Shown here: one piece after another, positions 6,241-15,098 of the stretch
Layout of the letters: every line of letters starts with the position of its first letter
Numbering within the stretch: the first letter of the stretch is position 1
Notes under the pieces: model-generated
Seen by the model: the letters and a program-made list of their open reading frames with translations, nothing else
What the model was told of the DNA's origin: nothing
The model's database searches: none
Translations under genes and position numbers: made by a program
DNA from: Streptomyces sp. QL37
GTDB taxonomy: Bacteria > Actinomycetota > Actinomycetes > Streptomycetales > Streptomycetaceae
Assembly (NCBI RefSeq): GCF_002941025.1
Contig: NZ_PTJS01000001.1
Location: 5,151,472-5,215,471, forward strand
DNA length: 64,000 bases
Direction of reading: 5' to 3'

Positions 6241-8657
6241 ACAGCCCCGCCGAGCCCACCGACGACAGACGGCCCGGGCCCGCAGCCCACAAGGGGCGGA
6301 CGCAGCCGGACGCCGACGGCCCGGGACGGACACACCCCGCCGTCGCCGAAGGCCCGGGGCGGAGCGACCCCGCCGTCGCCGACGACCGGAGCGCCGTCAC
6401 CGGGAAGCGGAGGATCGCCTTCGCCGCCTACGCCGACGAGGACCGGATGCCCGGTCTCCTGGTACTGCTGCGCAGCCTCGCGCTCGCGGACCCGGCGGTC
6501 TGCGAGGACTTCCTCCTCCTGCACCCCGGGCTGCCCGACTCCGCGCTCGACGCCGCCCGCCGGCTGCACCCGCGCCTCGTCCCGCGTATCGCGGAGAGCC
6601 GCCTCGACGTCTTCCGGGCCACCGGTTACGACACCGTCGTCGCGCTCGGCCCCGGCATGGTCGTCCTCGGCTCCCTCCGGCCGCTGCTGGCCCTGCGCAC
6701 CGGAGTCGCCGCCGTGCCGCAGCCCGGCCCCGGCGGCGAACGGCTCGTGCGGGACGACGGGCTGCTGGTCATCCAGCGCCAGGACGTGACGGACGCCGTG
6801 CTCGACGCCCTCGCCGAAGGCGGCGAGAACGCGGTGGACCGCGCGCTGACGGGGGCGGGAATCCTAGAACCTCTCGGCTCCTCCTACGACTTCCCGGCCG
6901 ACCGGCTGTACGACGGCATCCCCGTACCCGGCGGCACCGTCGTCCTGCACTTCGGCGAGGATCCCGCCCCCGGCACCCCGGCGCACGAGGCGCGGGAGCG
7001 CTTCGAGCTGGACGACGCGGCATTCCGCGCCGCCTACTGCGCCCTCCCGGGGCCGACCCACCCCGAACTGCTCCTGCACTGTGCCCTGCCGTTCCCCGAG
7101 GAGCGGCGCGCGCCGGTGGACCTGGTCCGCCGGGTCGCGGAGGTGCACCGCCAGCAGGGCCGCTACGACGAGGCCGTCGCCCTGCTGACCGCCGCCGTGG
7201 CGGACCGGCCGGACCTGCCGCGCTGCCAGGAGACGCTGGGCATCAGCCTGATGGCCCTGTCCCGCTACGAGGAGGCCGAGGCCCATCTCCTCCTGGCCAC
7301 CGTGTCACCGGACTTCGCCGCCCGCGCCTACGGCCAGCTGGCCCGGCTCGCCTGGCTGCTGGGCCGGACCGAGGACGCGGCGGCGTACGCGCGCGAGGGC
7401 CTCGACGCCGACCCCACCGACGGCAACTGCCACGCCTGGTACGTCCGTACGCGCTCCGCCGAGGCCCCCGCCCAGGGCCCCGCGGACGAACAGCTCGCCC
7501 ATGTCGCCCTGTTCGCCGACGGTCAGGAGAACGCGGGCGACAAGGTGCTCCCCGAAGCGGTGCGCATGTGCTTCGGTCCGGACACCGGCCCCGCCCGCTG
7601 GCACGAGCGGTCCGTGCACCGGCTGGTCGACGAGCCCGCGCTGGAGGAGCTGAACGCCCGGCGCGGCATCGTCGTCGGCGGTGGCGGGCTCTTCCTCCCG
7701 GACACCGCACCGAACAGCAACAGCGGCTGGCAGTGGAACATCCCCGATGACGTCCTGGCCCGGATCACCGCACCGCTCGCCGTCTTCGCGGTCGGCTACA
7801 ACGTCTTCGACGGCCAGCGCTACCGCAGGGAGCGCTTCGCGGAGAGCCTGCGCGCCCTGGTCGGGAAGTCGGCCTTCTTCGGACTGCGGAACCACGGTTC
7901 GGTGGACCGGGTCAGGGAACTCCTGCCCGAGGAACTGCGCGACCGGGTCCGCTACCAGCCGTGTCCCACGACCGTCGCCCGTCACCTGGACCCCGGCCTG
8001 GACGACGGTGCGCCCCGGGACGACACCGTGCTGGTCAACTGTGCCTACGACCGCGCGGGCCTGCGTTTCGGCCATGACTACGGCCACTTCCTGGCCGAGT
8101 CGGCCGCCGCCGTACGCGCCATCGGCGGACGCGCCGAGGTCCGTTACGCGGCCCACATGCCGGCCGACGAGAAGTTCGTCCACGACCTGCGCCGGGAACA
8201 CGGCATCGCCCTCCCGGTGGAGCCGCTGTACCTGTTCTCCAACGACCGCATCCGCGAGCTCTACCGGCGCACACGCCTGGTGATCGGCATGCGCGGGCAC
8301 GCGGGGATGATCCCCTTCGGCTGCGGCACGCCGATCATCAGCCTGGTCTCGCACCCCAAGCTCGCCTACTTCCTCGCCGACATCGACCGCCCCGACTGGG
8401 GGGTGTCCGTCCACGACCGCTCGCTGGGCGCCCGCCTCGCCGAGCGTGCGGCGGCCGTGCTCGACGACCACGGGGCAGCCGTGGCCGACGTACACGGCCG
8501 GCAGGAGCACCTGTGGTCGGTCACCCGCGCCAACCTCACCGAGCTCCGGGACGTCTTCGCGCTGCCGGACCCGTCGCCCCGGGGCCCGCGTGTCCCCGGC
8601 CCCCGGGCCGCCGAGGAGGCACCGGGCCTTCACCTGCCGGACACCCGGACGAAGTGA
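6237..8657 (+). CDS. Trimodular protein: GT8-like, TPR, polysaccharide pyruvyltransferase
   Basis: An 806-residue protein with three parts. After a Pro/Gly-rich leader (1-55, with two imperfect copies of GPGRxxPAVA), residues ~57-280 resemble a GT8-type GT-A fold (IAFAAYADEDRMPGLLVLLRS). Residues ~290-415 are TPR-like (RQQGRYDEAVALL, LSRYEEAEAHLL). Residues ~425-780 are a WcaK-type polysaccharide pyruvyltransferase: ENAGDKVLPEAV (from residue 430), IVVGGGGLFL, GMRGHAGMIPFGCGTPII. The GT8-like part reads VVALGPGMVVLG where active enzymes carry a DxD, so it may be structural only. The pyruvyltransferase part would add a pyruvate ketal to polymer sugars. ATGA overlap with the gene upstream fixes the start. 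Confidence 0.7.
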   Translation: MNSPAEPTDDRRPGPAAHKGRTQPDADGPGRTHPAVAEGPGRSDPAVADDRSAVTGKRRIAFAAYADEDRMPGLLVLLRSLALADPAVCEDFLLLHPGLPDSALDAARRLHPRLVPRIAESRLDVFRATGYDTVVALGPGMVVLGSLRPLLALRTGVAAVPQPGPGGERLVRDDGLLVIQRQDVTDAVLDALAEGGENAVDRALTGAGILEPLGSSYDFPADRLYDGIPVPGGTVVLHFGEDPAPGTPAHEARERFELDDAAFRAAYCALPGPTHPELLLHCALPFPEERRAPVDLVRRVAEVHRQQGRYDEAVALLTAAVADRPDLPRCQETLGISLMALSRYEEAEAHLLLATVSPDFAARAYGQLARLAWLLGRTEDAAAYAREGLDADPTDGNCHAWYVRTRSAEAPAQGPADEQLAHVALFADGQENAGDKVLPEAVRMCFGPDTGPARWHERSVHRLVDEPALEELNARRGIVVGGGGLFLPDTAPNSNSGWQWNIPDDVLARITAPLAVFAVGYNVFDGQRYRRERFAESLRALVGKSAFFGLRNHGSVDRVRELLPEELRDRVRYQPCPTTVARHLDPGLDDGAPRDDTVLVNCAYDRAGLRFGHDYGHFLAESAAAVRAIGGRAEVRYAAHMPADEKFVHDLRREHGIALPVEPLYLFSNDRIRELYRRTRLVIGMRGHAGMIPFGCGTPIISLVSHPKLAYFLADIDRPDWGVSVHDRSLGARLAERAAAVLDDHGAAVADVHGRQEHLWSVTRANLTELRDVFALPDPSPRGPRVPGPRAAEEAPGLHLPDTRTK

Positions 8658-8707
8658 CTGTTCACCTGACCGGAGTTCACCCCGGGGCCGCCCGTTCATA
8701 GCCTTCG

Positions 8708-9808
8708 ATGACCATGTCTTCCTCTGTCTCCCCGGCCGGCTCGCCCGCCCCCGCGCACTCCCCGGAGCCCGCCCCCGCACCCAGCCCGCGCCGCGAACAC
8801 CGGTACGACATCGATCTGATCCGGCTGCTCTGCTCCGTCGGCGTGATCCTCTGCCACACGGGCTCCGCCTTCGTGAGCACGGCGGGCCGCGACGCCGCGA
8901 ACGGTCCCGGCACCTACTGGGCGGGCCTGGCGGCCGACTCGGCGGGCCGCTTCGCCGTCCCGCTGTTCTTCGCGATCGCCGGCTGGGTCGTCCTCGTCGG
9001 CGCCCCCGTCCGGGACGGCCGGCAGCTCTGGCAGCGCATCGTGCGGATCGTGGTGCCGCTGGCCGTGTGGACGGTGCTCTACGTGGGCTGGGGCCGGCTG
9101 CGCGGCACCAACGACGCACCGGCCGGCGAGCTGGCGTTCGACGCGCTGTTCGCCTCGGTGCGCCCGGCGTACCACCTCTGGTACCTGTACGCCTACATCC
9201 CCGTGATCCTGCTCCTGGCCTTCGCCGCCCTGGTGAAGTCCGGCAAGCGCCCCTGGGGCCTCGGCATCGCCCTCCTCGTGCTGGGCGCCGCCCCGACCCT
9301 CTTCGGCGACCTGGGCAAGGTCACGGACCTGGAACTGCCCCGCTTCGGCTGGAGCTTCGGCCCGTACCAGCTGATCTACGCGGTCCTCGGCGCCCTGGTC
9401 CTCGCACTGCCCGCCGGGACGTTCGGCAGGCGGAGTCTGTGGTGGCTGCTCCCGGCGGGGGCGTTCCTGGCCGCGGTCATCGCCTACCAGCACGAGGTGC
9501 ACTACGCGATCCCGTACGCGAGCGTCCTGGTGGCCCTGTTCAGCGCGGGTGTGCTGGTCTCCCTGCACCGGCTGCGCGTCCCGGAGCGGCTGCGCCCGGC
9601 GCTGACCCGGCTGGCGGGTGCCTCGTTCGGCGCGTACATGATCCACGTGCTGGTGCTGGGTGTCCTCACCGACCTACTCGTCGACGCCGACCTCTCGCTG
9701 CCGGTGGCGGCGGCCCTCGTCGTCACGGTGACCGCCGCCACGACGGCCCTCTCCTTCGGCGCGGCCATGCTGTGGACTCGGCTGGGGCTGACGCGGGTGC
9801 TGGGCTGA
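8708..9808 (+). CDS. Acyltransferase 3 family membrane O-acyltransferase
   Basis: A 366-residue multi-pass protein of the acyltransferase-3 (OafA/YrhL) family: after a Pro-rich cytosolic leader comes DIDLIRLLCSVGVILCH, the usual first helix with its conserved basic residue and His, then about ten hydrophobic segments and the closing region GASFGAYMIHVLVLGVL. Such proteins O-acetylate or otherwise acylate cell-surface glycans. Here the target is probably the wall polymer, since the gene lies inside the locus. There is no ribosome site; CATAGC (8697-8702) six bases before the ATG suggests a leaderless transcript. Two GTTCACC copies (8660, 8675) lie upstream but out of 11-base register. Confidence 0.8.
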   Translation: MTMSSSVSPAGSPAPAHSPEPAPAPSPRREHRYDIDLIRLLCSVGVILCHTGSAFVSTAGRDAANGPGTYWAGLAADSAGRFAVPLFFAIAGWVVLVGAPVRDGRQLWQRIVRIVVPLAVWTVLYVGWGRLRGTNDAPAGELAFDALFASVRPAYHLWYLYAYIPVILLLAFAALVKSGKRPWGLGIALLVLGAAPTLFGDLGKVTDLELPRFGWSFGPYQLIYAVLGALVLALPAGTFGRRSLWWLLPAGAFLAAVIAYQHEVHYAIPYASVLVALFSAGVLVSLHRLRVPERLRPALTRLAGASFGAYMIHVLVLGVLTDLLVDADLSLPVAAALVVTVTAATTALSFGAAMLWTRLGLTRVLG

Positions 9809-9902
9809 GAGCCGACGCCCCGTCACCGCACCGGTTTCGTCGAGGTCGGACAGTACGAGGTGTGACTCCCTGACGCCCGCGCTTCCGCACCGGCGCACCG
9901 TC

Positions 9903-11237
9903 TCATCTCCCGACGCCCCGCTTCAGGGCCCGTGCGCGCCGTGCGAGCCGGCGCAGTGTGGCGTTCCGGCGGACGAAGGCGAGGCGGGCGGGGACGACGC
10001 CGGGGAGGGCCAGCGAACCGAGGCGGCGGCGTTTGAAGTAGCGCCAGGTCCGGGTGTTCAGACGGGTGGAGAGGTAGCGCTCGGCGGCCGGGCGGAGGTC
10101 CGGACGGACGCGTGGCTGCATGGCGAAGGCGACGGCAGGCAGCAGGCCGTCGAGTCCCTCGGCCACCGTGGCCTCCGTCAGCGGAGAGCGGCCCGCCACG
10201 GCGGCGGGGTCGGCCAGGTCGGGCAGCAGGGCGTCGACGACCGTGACCGGGATCCGCGCCGGGTTCTCGTACGGGGTGAGGCGCTCCAGGAGGGTGCCGG
10301 TCCCGGTCCTCGCCACCGGCAGGCCGTAGTACGCGGCCGCGGTGAGCAGCGCCGTCGAGTGCGTGCCGACGACGAGCGCGGGGCGCAGCCGCTCGTAGAG
10401 CACCTCGGCCGGGAGGGCCGAGTGCGGGACGGTCAGCTCGACACCGAGGCGTACGGCCTCCGCACTCAGCGCCGCCAGGGAGGGCGCGGGGCCGCTGGGG
10501 TGGGGCTGGAGGACGAGGTGGGTGTGGCCGAGGGCGGCCGTGCCGCGGATCATCCGCAGGTGGAGCTCCGTCTCCTCGGCGGCGGGGAGGGTCCCGGCCC
10601 TGGAGAGAAGCAGCACCGCGGCTCCTTGCGGCGCCCCGGGATCGGGCGCGGCCTCCGCGAGTTCGGCGAAGACCTTGAGCAGGGCCGGAGCGGGCAGCGG
10701 TCGGGGTGCGGCGTCGAACTCGCCCAGCAGCAGCGGTGTCAGGCCGGGGAGCAGGTCCGGGTGGAGGAGCCGGCGGACGCGGGTGCCGACCAGCGGCGGG
10801 ATCTTGCCCCCGGTCGGGCCGTAGCCGGTCAGCCCGTCCGCGTACACGGTCACCGGCCCGCCGGTGAGGATCTGGACGACGGCCTGGGCCGGGGCGGCGT
10901 GCGGGGACTCCAGGGCCAGCTCGACCTCCTCGTCCCCGAGGTCCCACGCGCGCCGCAGGTGTCGTTCCCACAGGGGGACGTCGTCGGCCCGGGGGGTCCA
11001 GGCGCCGGGGTGCAGCGGGAAGACGGCGTCGTTCCACGAGAGCACCTCGTCGAAGCGGGTGCGCAGCCGTTCGAACCCGGGTGCCGCGTCGACCGGGGGC
11101 GTCGCCTCGGGGACCGCCGTGTCGTCGCTCAGCAGGAGGACGCGGCGACCGGAGCTCCCGAAGCAGCCCGAGTCGAGTGCCGCGGCGAGCAGGGCCGTGC
11201 CGTGGAGGCTGGAGGCGACGAAGATCTGGACGGTCAC
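9903..11237 (-). CDS. Polysialyltransferase-like glycosyltransferase (module 2)
   Basis: A 444-residue paralogue of the protein at 3543-4892, with the same motif order: QIFVASSLHGTALLAAAL at the N-terminus, the Asp-Gly motif in VYADGLTGYGP (133-135), His-Pro in LQPHPSG (246-247), a Ser/Thr pair in GTHSTALL, and a basic C-terminal tail. It is predicted to use a CMP-activated nonulosonic acid. It starts with GTG overlapping the stop of the GT2 gene upstream (GTGA), so both are translationally coupled. The repeated GT2-plus-polysialyltransferase arrangement on opposite strands suggests an old duplication that diverged in specificity. Confidence 0.75.
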   Translation of the reverse strand: MTVQIFVASSLHGTALLAAALDSGCFGSSGRRVLLLSDDTAVPEATPPVDAAPGFERLRTRFDEVLSWNDAVFPLHPGAWTPRADDVPLWERHLRRAWDLGDEEVELALESPHAAPAQAVVQILTGGPVTVYADGLTGYGPTGGKIPPLVGTRVRRLLHPDLLPGLTPLLLGEFDAAPRPLPAPALLKVFAELAEAAPDPGAPQGAAVLLLSRAGTLPAAEETELHLRMIRGTAALGHTHLVLQPHPSGPAPSLAALSAEAVRLGVELTVPHSALPAEVLYERLRPALVVGTHSTALLTAAAYYGLPVARTGTGTLLERLTPYENPARIPVTVVDALLPDLADPAAVAGRSPLTEATVAEGLDGLLPAVAFAMQPRVRPDLRPAAERYLSTRLNTRTWRYFKRRRLGSLALPGVVPARLAFVRRNATLRRLARRARALKRGVGR

Positions 11238-12217
11238 GCGGCGGTCGCTCCCTCGGTGATGGCGGACCGGCGGCGCAGCTTGCGCAGCACGGTCGCCCGT
11301 TCGGTGTCCATCGAGTCCAGGACGTCGTCGAGCACGCGCCGGGGCATGTTTCCGAGCGCCGCCGAGGCGAGTGATTTCAGCCTGCGGGCCACGGGCGGCT
11401 CGAATTTCTCCATCGATCCGACGTGATGCGAAATAACGGCGCAGTATGTCCGCACGGCTTTCGGCATCAGGATGTCCGCGTCGCGATCCGCCGCGGTATC
11501 GGCCACCACCTGGTCATATGCCCGAATGAAATCCAGCTGGCGTTCGTCACCGATCTGGGTGAGGGATGAAGCGACTCCCCGCCGGTAGAAATGGCCCAGT
11601 GTCCCCAGGACCGCGAAGGATTCCGCCTCGCGGTGCAGCCGCCAGATCCACGGGCGGTCCTCGGCGGTGCGCAGCCCGTCGGTGAAATGCAGCAGCCCCC
11701 GGTCCAGCAGGCCGCGGTGGTAGAGCCCCGCCCAGGCGAACGCGTAGTCCACCGAGGTCGTCCGGCCGGCCGGCAGGATCGCCTTTCTGGGGTCGCTCAC
11801 CACTCCCCGCAGGCCGTGCGGGACACGGCGCACCGTGCGGGACGTGCCGGTGACCTGGACGTGGTCCGTGCGCACGAACGCGCAGCCCAGGGCCTCGGTC
11901 CGGGCGAGCAGACGGTCGTAGTGGCCGGGTGCGAGCCAGTCGTCGCCGTCCAGGAAGGCGATGTACTCGCCCCGGGCGGCGTCCAGACCGGTGTTGCGGG
12001 CGGTGGCCAGACCGGCGTTGCGCTCATGTCTGTGCACGACCACCCCCTCGATCTCGTCCCGGGCCCGGCGCAACAGATCCGGCGTCCCGTCGGTCGAGCA
12101 GTCGTCGACGAGGATGAACTCGAAATCCTCACGGGTATTGGCCCGCAGACTTCTGAGCGTGTCGGGAGCGTATGCCTGGACGTTGTAGAACGGCACGATG
12201 ACGGAGAGCTTAACCAC
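11234..12217 (-). CDS. Family 2 glycosyltransferase (module 2)
   Basis: A 327-residue GT2 enzyme paralogous to 2574-3539: KLSVIVPFYNVQAYAPDTL, FILVDDCSTDGTP (Asp pair) and FLDGDDWLAPGHYDR (DxD motif). GTG 12217 is preferred over GTG 12226 and ATG 12223: a -10-like TAGCGT occupies 12230-12225, so transcription would begin at about 12218, and the resulting N-terminus matches the paralogue. The transcript would be leaderless. A PHO-box-like repeat lies 39 bases further upstream. Base composition in the 3' third (11400-11560) is visibly less GC-rich than the neighbours. It couples to the polysialyltransferase-like gene by a GTGA overlap. Confidence 0.85.
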   Translation of the reverse strand: MVKLSVIVPFYNVQAYAPDTLRSLRANTREDFEFILVDDCSTDGTPDLLRRARDEIEGVVVHRHERNAGLATARNTGLDAARGEYIAFLDGDDWLAPGHYDRLLARTEALGCAFVRTDHVQVTGTSRTVRRVPHGLRGVVSDPRKAILPAGRTTSVDYAFAWAGLYHRGLLDRGLLHFTDGLRTAEDRPWIWRLHREAESFAVLGTLGHFYRRGVASSLTQIGDERQLDFIRAYDQVVADTAADRDADILMPKAVRTYCAVISHHVGSMEKFEPPVARRLKSLASAALGNMPRRVLDDVLDSMDTERATVLRKLRRRSAITEGATAA

Positions 12218-12268
12218 CCGCATCACGCTAGGGGTGGCCCCGGCATTTGCCTTGACTGCCGCCCGTAC

Positions 12269-12301
12269 GGAAAGTGAACGGCGCGCATCGGGAAAGTGAA
12301 C
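12269..12301 (-). promoter_or_regulatory. PHO-box-like direct repeats (candidate PhoP site)
   Basis: On the minus strand the 11-mer GTTCACTTTCC occurs twice, at 12301-12291 and 12279-12269, identical and exactly 22 bases apart, which is the helical phasing of Streptomyces PhoP direct-repeat units. It lies upstream of the minus-strand GT2 gene and in the divergent region shared with the plus-strand DUF6716 gene. The -10-like TAGCGT for the minus strand follows 39 bases downstream, close to the arrangement before the first GT2 gene. Confidence 0.55.
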
Positions 12302-12425
12302 CGGCCTGACTGCGGGGCCGATTCGGCGCCCGAGAGGGTCGAATCCCCAACCGTCGACCGGCTGTTAACCATCTGTTGCCATCACGTTGGGCCGCGGATC
12401 GGAATGGCTTCCTAACTTTTACGAC

Positions 12426-13811
12426 GTGCCCCCCCGTACCGATGACGCGGCCGCTCCGGCCGCCACACCAGCAGCCGGCCGCCCGGCCCTCCGTATCGCC
12501 GTGCTCGCCGACTCCGACACCCGGTGGAAGTGGGGCGCGCTCACCGCGCGCCGCCTCTCCGCCGCCCCGGAGGCCGGAGCGGCGGAGCGTCCCGTGCAGA
12601 TCAGCGGACTGCTGCTGCGTGGCCGCGCCACCCCGACGCCCCGCCAGCTCGCCGAAGTGGGCGAGGTCGGCGTCGACGCCGACCGGGTGCGCGAGGTGAC
12701 GGCGGTCGAGTTCCTGCACACGGTGCGGGACGAGGCCTACGACGTCGTCGTCCTCGCCCTCGTGGGCGGCGCGGTCCAGGCGATGCTGCACGGTCTGGCC
12801 GCACTGGAGCTGCCCCGCCGGCCCGTCGTCGTCACCGGCTACGTCGGGGTCGTCTACGAGAAGCTCGCCGACGGACTGCTGCTGCGCCACGGCGCGGACA
12901 TCGTCCTCGCCAACTCGCGCCACGACGGGGAGCGTTTCCGCGCGGTGTACGAAGGGGTCGGCGCCGACGCGTCGTCCGTCACGGAGGCCGCCCTGCCGTT
13001 CCTCGGCGGGGAGCCGCACCGGGCGCAGGAGGGCCGCGACACGGTCGTGTTCGCCGCCCAGCCGTCCGTGCCGGCCTCCCGTGCCGACCGCACGTACCTG
13101 CTGCGCCGGCTCGTCGAGCACGCCCGGCTGCACCCCGGCCGCGAGGTGCTGCTGAAGCTGCGCTCCAAGCCCGGTGAGCACACCACGCACATCGAGGAGC
13201 TGCCCTACCAGCGGCTCGCCGAGCGGATCCCCGGCGGCCTGCCGCCGAACTTCCGCCTCGTGTACGGGCACATGGGTGAGGTCCTGGACCGCACCGACCT
13301 GCTGGTCACCGTGTCCTCGACCGCCGCGCTGGAGTCACTGCACCGGCGGATCCCGACCGCGATCCTCTCCGACCTCGGCGTACGCGAGGCCCTCGGCAAC
13401 CACCACTTCATCGGATCGGGACTGGTCACGTCCTGGGACCACCTCGACGGCGGCCTGCGCCCCGAGCCCGACGAGGAGTGGCTCTCCGGCCAGGGCGTCG
13501 CCGCCGACGGCACCTACGGGACGGCCTACGACACCGCCCGCGCCCGGGTGGCGGGACTGCTCGCCGCCGGGCCGCTTCCCCGCCTCGCCCCCTACTACAC
13601 GCCCGCCACCGCGCCCGGATACCTCCCCGGCATCCTCGCCCGCTACCACCTGGGCCCCGACGGCCACCCGCTTCCGGGCGCCGTCACCCCCAAGGAGACG
13701 GGCCGGGTCCGGGGCGCGGTCCGCGAAACCGTACGCAACGCGGCGCGCGGCGCCTACCGCCACGGCGTGCAGCGGGTCGCCCCCGTGATCCGGCGGATGG
13801 GCGAGCTGTGA
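12426..13811 (+). CDS. DUF6716 putative GT-B glycosyltransferase
   Basis: A 461-residue protein that I place in the DUF6716 putative glycosyltransferase family of actinomycetes. Visible features are ALRIAVLADSDTRWKWG at the N-terminus, VVVTGYVGVVYEKL, LLKLRSKPGE (a His/Lys-Pro-like donor-side motif) and TVSSTAALES, resembling the C-terminal GT-B domain of bacterial sialyltransferases and CDP-glycerol transferases. It heads a plus-strand run with the NeuA-HAD, NeuB and second sialyltransferase-like genes, so it probably handles the nonulosonate or another polymer sugar. The GTG at 12426 follows TAACTT (12413-12418) by seven bases, consistent with a leaderless start; GTG/ATG choices further upstream lack support. 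Confidence 0.65.
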   Translation: MPPRTDDAAAPAATPAAGRPALRIAVLADSDTRWKWGALTARRLSAAPEAGAAERPVQISGLLLRGRATPTPRQLAEVGEVGVDADRVREVTAVEFLHTVRDEAYDVVVLALVGGAVQAMLHGLAALELPRRPVVVTGYVGVVYEKLADGLLLRHGADIVLANSRHDGERFRAVYEGVGADASSVTEAALPFLGGEPHRAQEGRDTVVFAAQPSVPASRADRTYLLRRLVEHARLHPGREVLLKLRSKPGEHTTHIEELPYQRLAERIPGGLPPNFRLVYGHMGEVLDRTDLLVTVSSTAALESLHRRIPTAILSDLGVREALGNHHFIGSGLVTSWDHLDGGLRPEPDEEWLSGQGVAADGTYGTAYDTARARVAGLLAAGPLPRLAPYYTPATAPGYLPGILARYHLGPDGHPLPGAVTPKETGRVRGAVRETVRNAARGAYRHGVQRVAPVIRRMGEL

Positions 13812-13831
13812 CCACCGATTCAGGAGCATCC

Positions 13832-15070
13832 ATGACCCCGCCCCCCACCGTGCTCGCCGTGATCCCCGCCCGAGGCGGATCCAAGGGCGTGCCCGCGAAG
13901 AACCTCGCCCGCGTCGGCGGCGTACCGCTCGTCGCCCGCGCCGTCCGCGCCTGCCTCGCCTCGCCCGAGGTCACGGACGTCGTCGTCACCACCGACGACC
14001 CGGCCATCTCCGCGGCGGCCGTCGCCGCGGCGCAGGCCCTGGGGGAGGACTCCCGGCTGCACTGCGTGCAGCGCCCCGCCGCGATCGCGGGTGACACCGC
14101 CACCAGCGAGGACGCGGTCCTGCACGCCCTGCACAGCTACGAGGCGACGACACACGGCCGGAAGGCCGACGTGGTGCTCCTGGTCCAGTGCACGAGCCCC
14201 TTCATCACCCGCGAGGACATCGACGGCGTCGCCACCGCGGTCGCCCGCGACGGCGCCGACACCGCTGTCACCGTGGCGCCCTTCCACGGCTTCGTGTGGC
14301 GCGACGGCAGTGCGGTCGAGGAGGACACCTACGGCGTCAACCACGACAAGGCCGTACGCCCCCGCCGCCAGGACCGGCCCCAGGACTACCTGGAGACCGG
14401 CGCCGCGTACGCGATGGACGTCGAGGGTTTCCGCACCCACCGCCACCGCTTCTTCGGCCACACGGCGCTCGTGCCGACCGACCCGGCCCGGGTCCTGGAG
14501 ATCGACGACCCGCACGACCTGGCCCGCGCCCGCGCCCTCGCGCCGCTCCTGGACCCCTCCCCGTTCCCCACCCGGGCGGACATCGACGCCGTGGTCCTCG
14601 ACTTCGACGGCACGCAGACCGACGACCGTGTCCTCATCGACTCCGACGGCCGCGAGATCGTCTCCGTGCACCGCGGCGACGGCCTCGGCGTCGCCGCCCT
14701 GCGCCGGGCCGGCCTGCCGGTCCTGATCCTGTCCACGGAGCAGAACCCGGTCGTCGCCGCCCGCGCCCGCAAACTCCAGGTCCCCGTCCTGCACGGCATC
14801 GACCGCAAGGACCTGGCACTCAAGCAGTGGTGCGAGGAGCAGTCCATCGCTCCCGACCGCGTGCTCTACGTCGGCAACGACGTCAACGACCTGGCCTGCT
14901 TCGGCCTGGCGGGCTGGCCCGTCGCCGTCGCGAGCGCCCACGACTCGGTGCGCGCCGCCGCGCGCGCCGTGACCACCAACCCCGGCGGCTCCGGCGCCAT
15001 CCGCGAGATCGCGGCCTGGCTCCTGGGCCCCACCCTCTCCACCGGAAACACCCCCACCCCCACCAGGTAA
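13832..15070 (+). CDS. CMP-nonulosonate synthetase (NeuA-like) fused to HAD phosphatase
   Basis: A 412-residue fusion. Residues 1-~235 are an acylneuraminate cytidylyltransferase: AVIPARGGSKGVPAKNL (nucleotide-binding loop), VVTTDDPAI, LLVQCTSPFI and YLETGAAYAM. Residues ~250-400 are a KdsC-type HAD phosphatase: VVLDFDGTQTDD (nucleophile Asp), LILSTEQNPVV and YVGNDVNDLACF (metal-binding Asp). Together they would remove the 9-phosphate from a nonulosonate such as Kdn and activate the sugar with CTP. The ATG at 13832 has CAGGAG five bases upstream; GTG 13808, overlapping the previous stop, is an alternative. It belongs to the same transcription unit as the NeuB-like gene. Confidence 0.88.
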   Translation: MTPPPTVLAVIPARGGSKGVPAKNLARVGGVPLVARAVRACLASPEVTDVVVTTDDPAISAAAVAAAQALGEDSRLHCVQRPAAIAGDTATSEDAVLHALHSYEATTHGRKADVVLLVQCTSPFITREDIDGVATAVARDGADTAVTVAPFHGFVWRDGSAVEEDTYGVNHDKAVRPRRQDRPQDYLETGAAYAMDVEGFRTHRHRFFGHTALVPTDPARVLEIDDPHDLARARALAPLLDPSPFPTRADIDAVVLDFDGTQTDDRVLIDSDGREIVSVHRGDGLGVAALRRAGLPVLILSTEQNPVVAARARKLQVPVLHGIDRKDLALKQWCEEQSIAPDRVLYVGNDVNDLACFGLAGWPVAVASAHDSVRAAARAVTTNPGGSGAIREIAAWLLGPTLSTGNTPTPTR

Positions 15071-15098
15071 CGTCCCCACCACGTAAGGAAGCACCACC

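Noticed and set aside
8660..8700. Two GTTCACC copies and a GTTCATA before the acyltransferase gene
   Set aside because: Spacings of 15 and 19 bases do not fit the 11/22-base PhoP register, so I did not call a PHO box.
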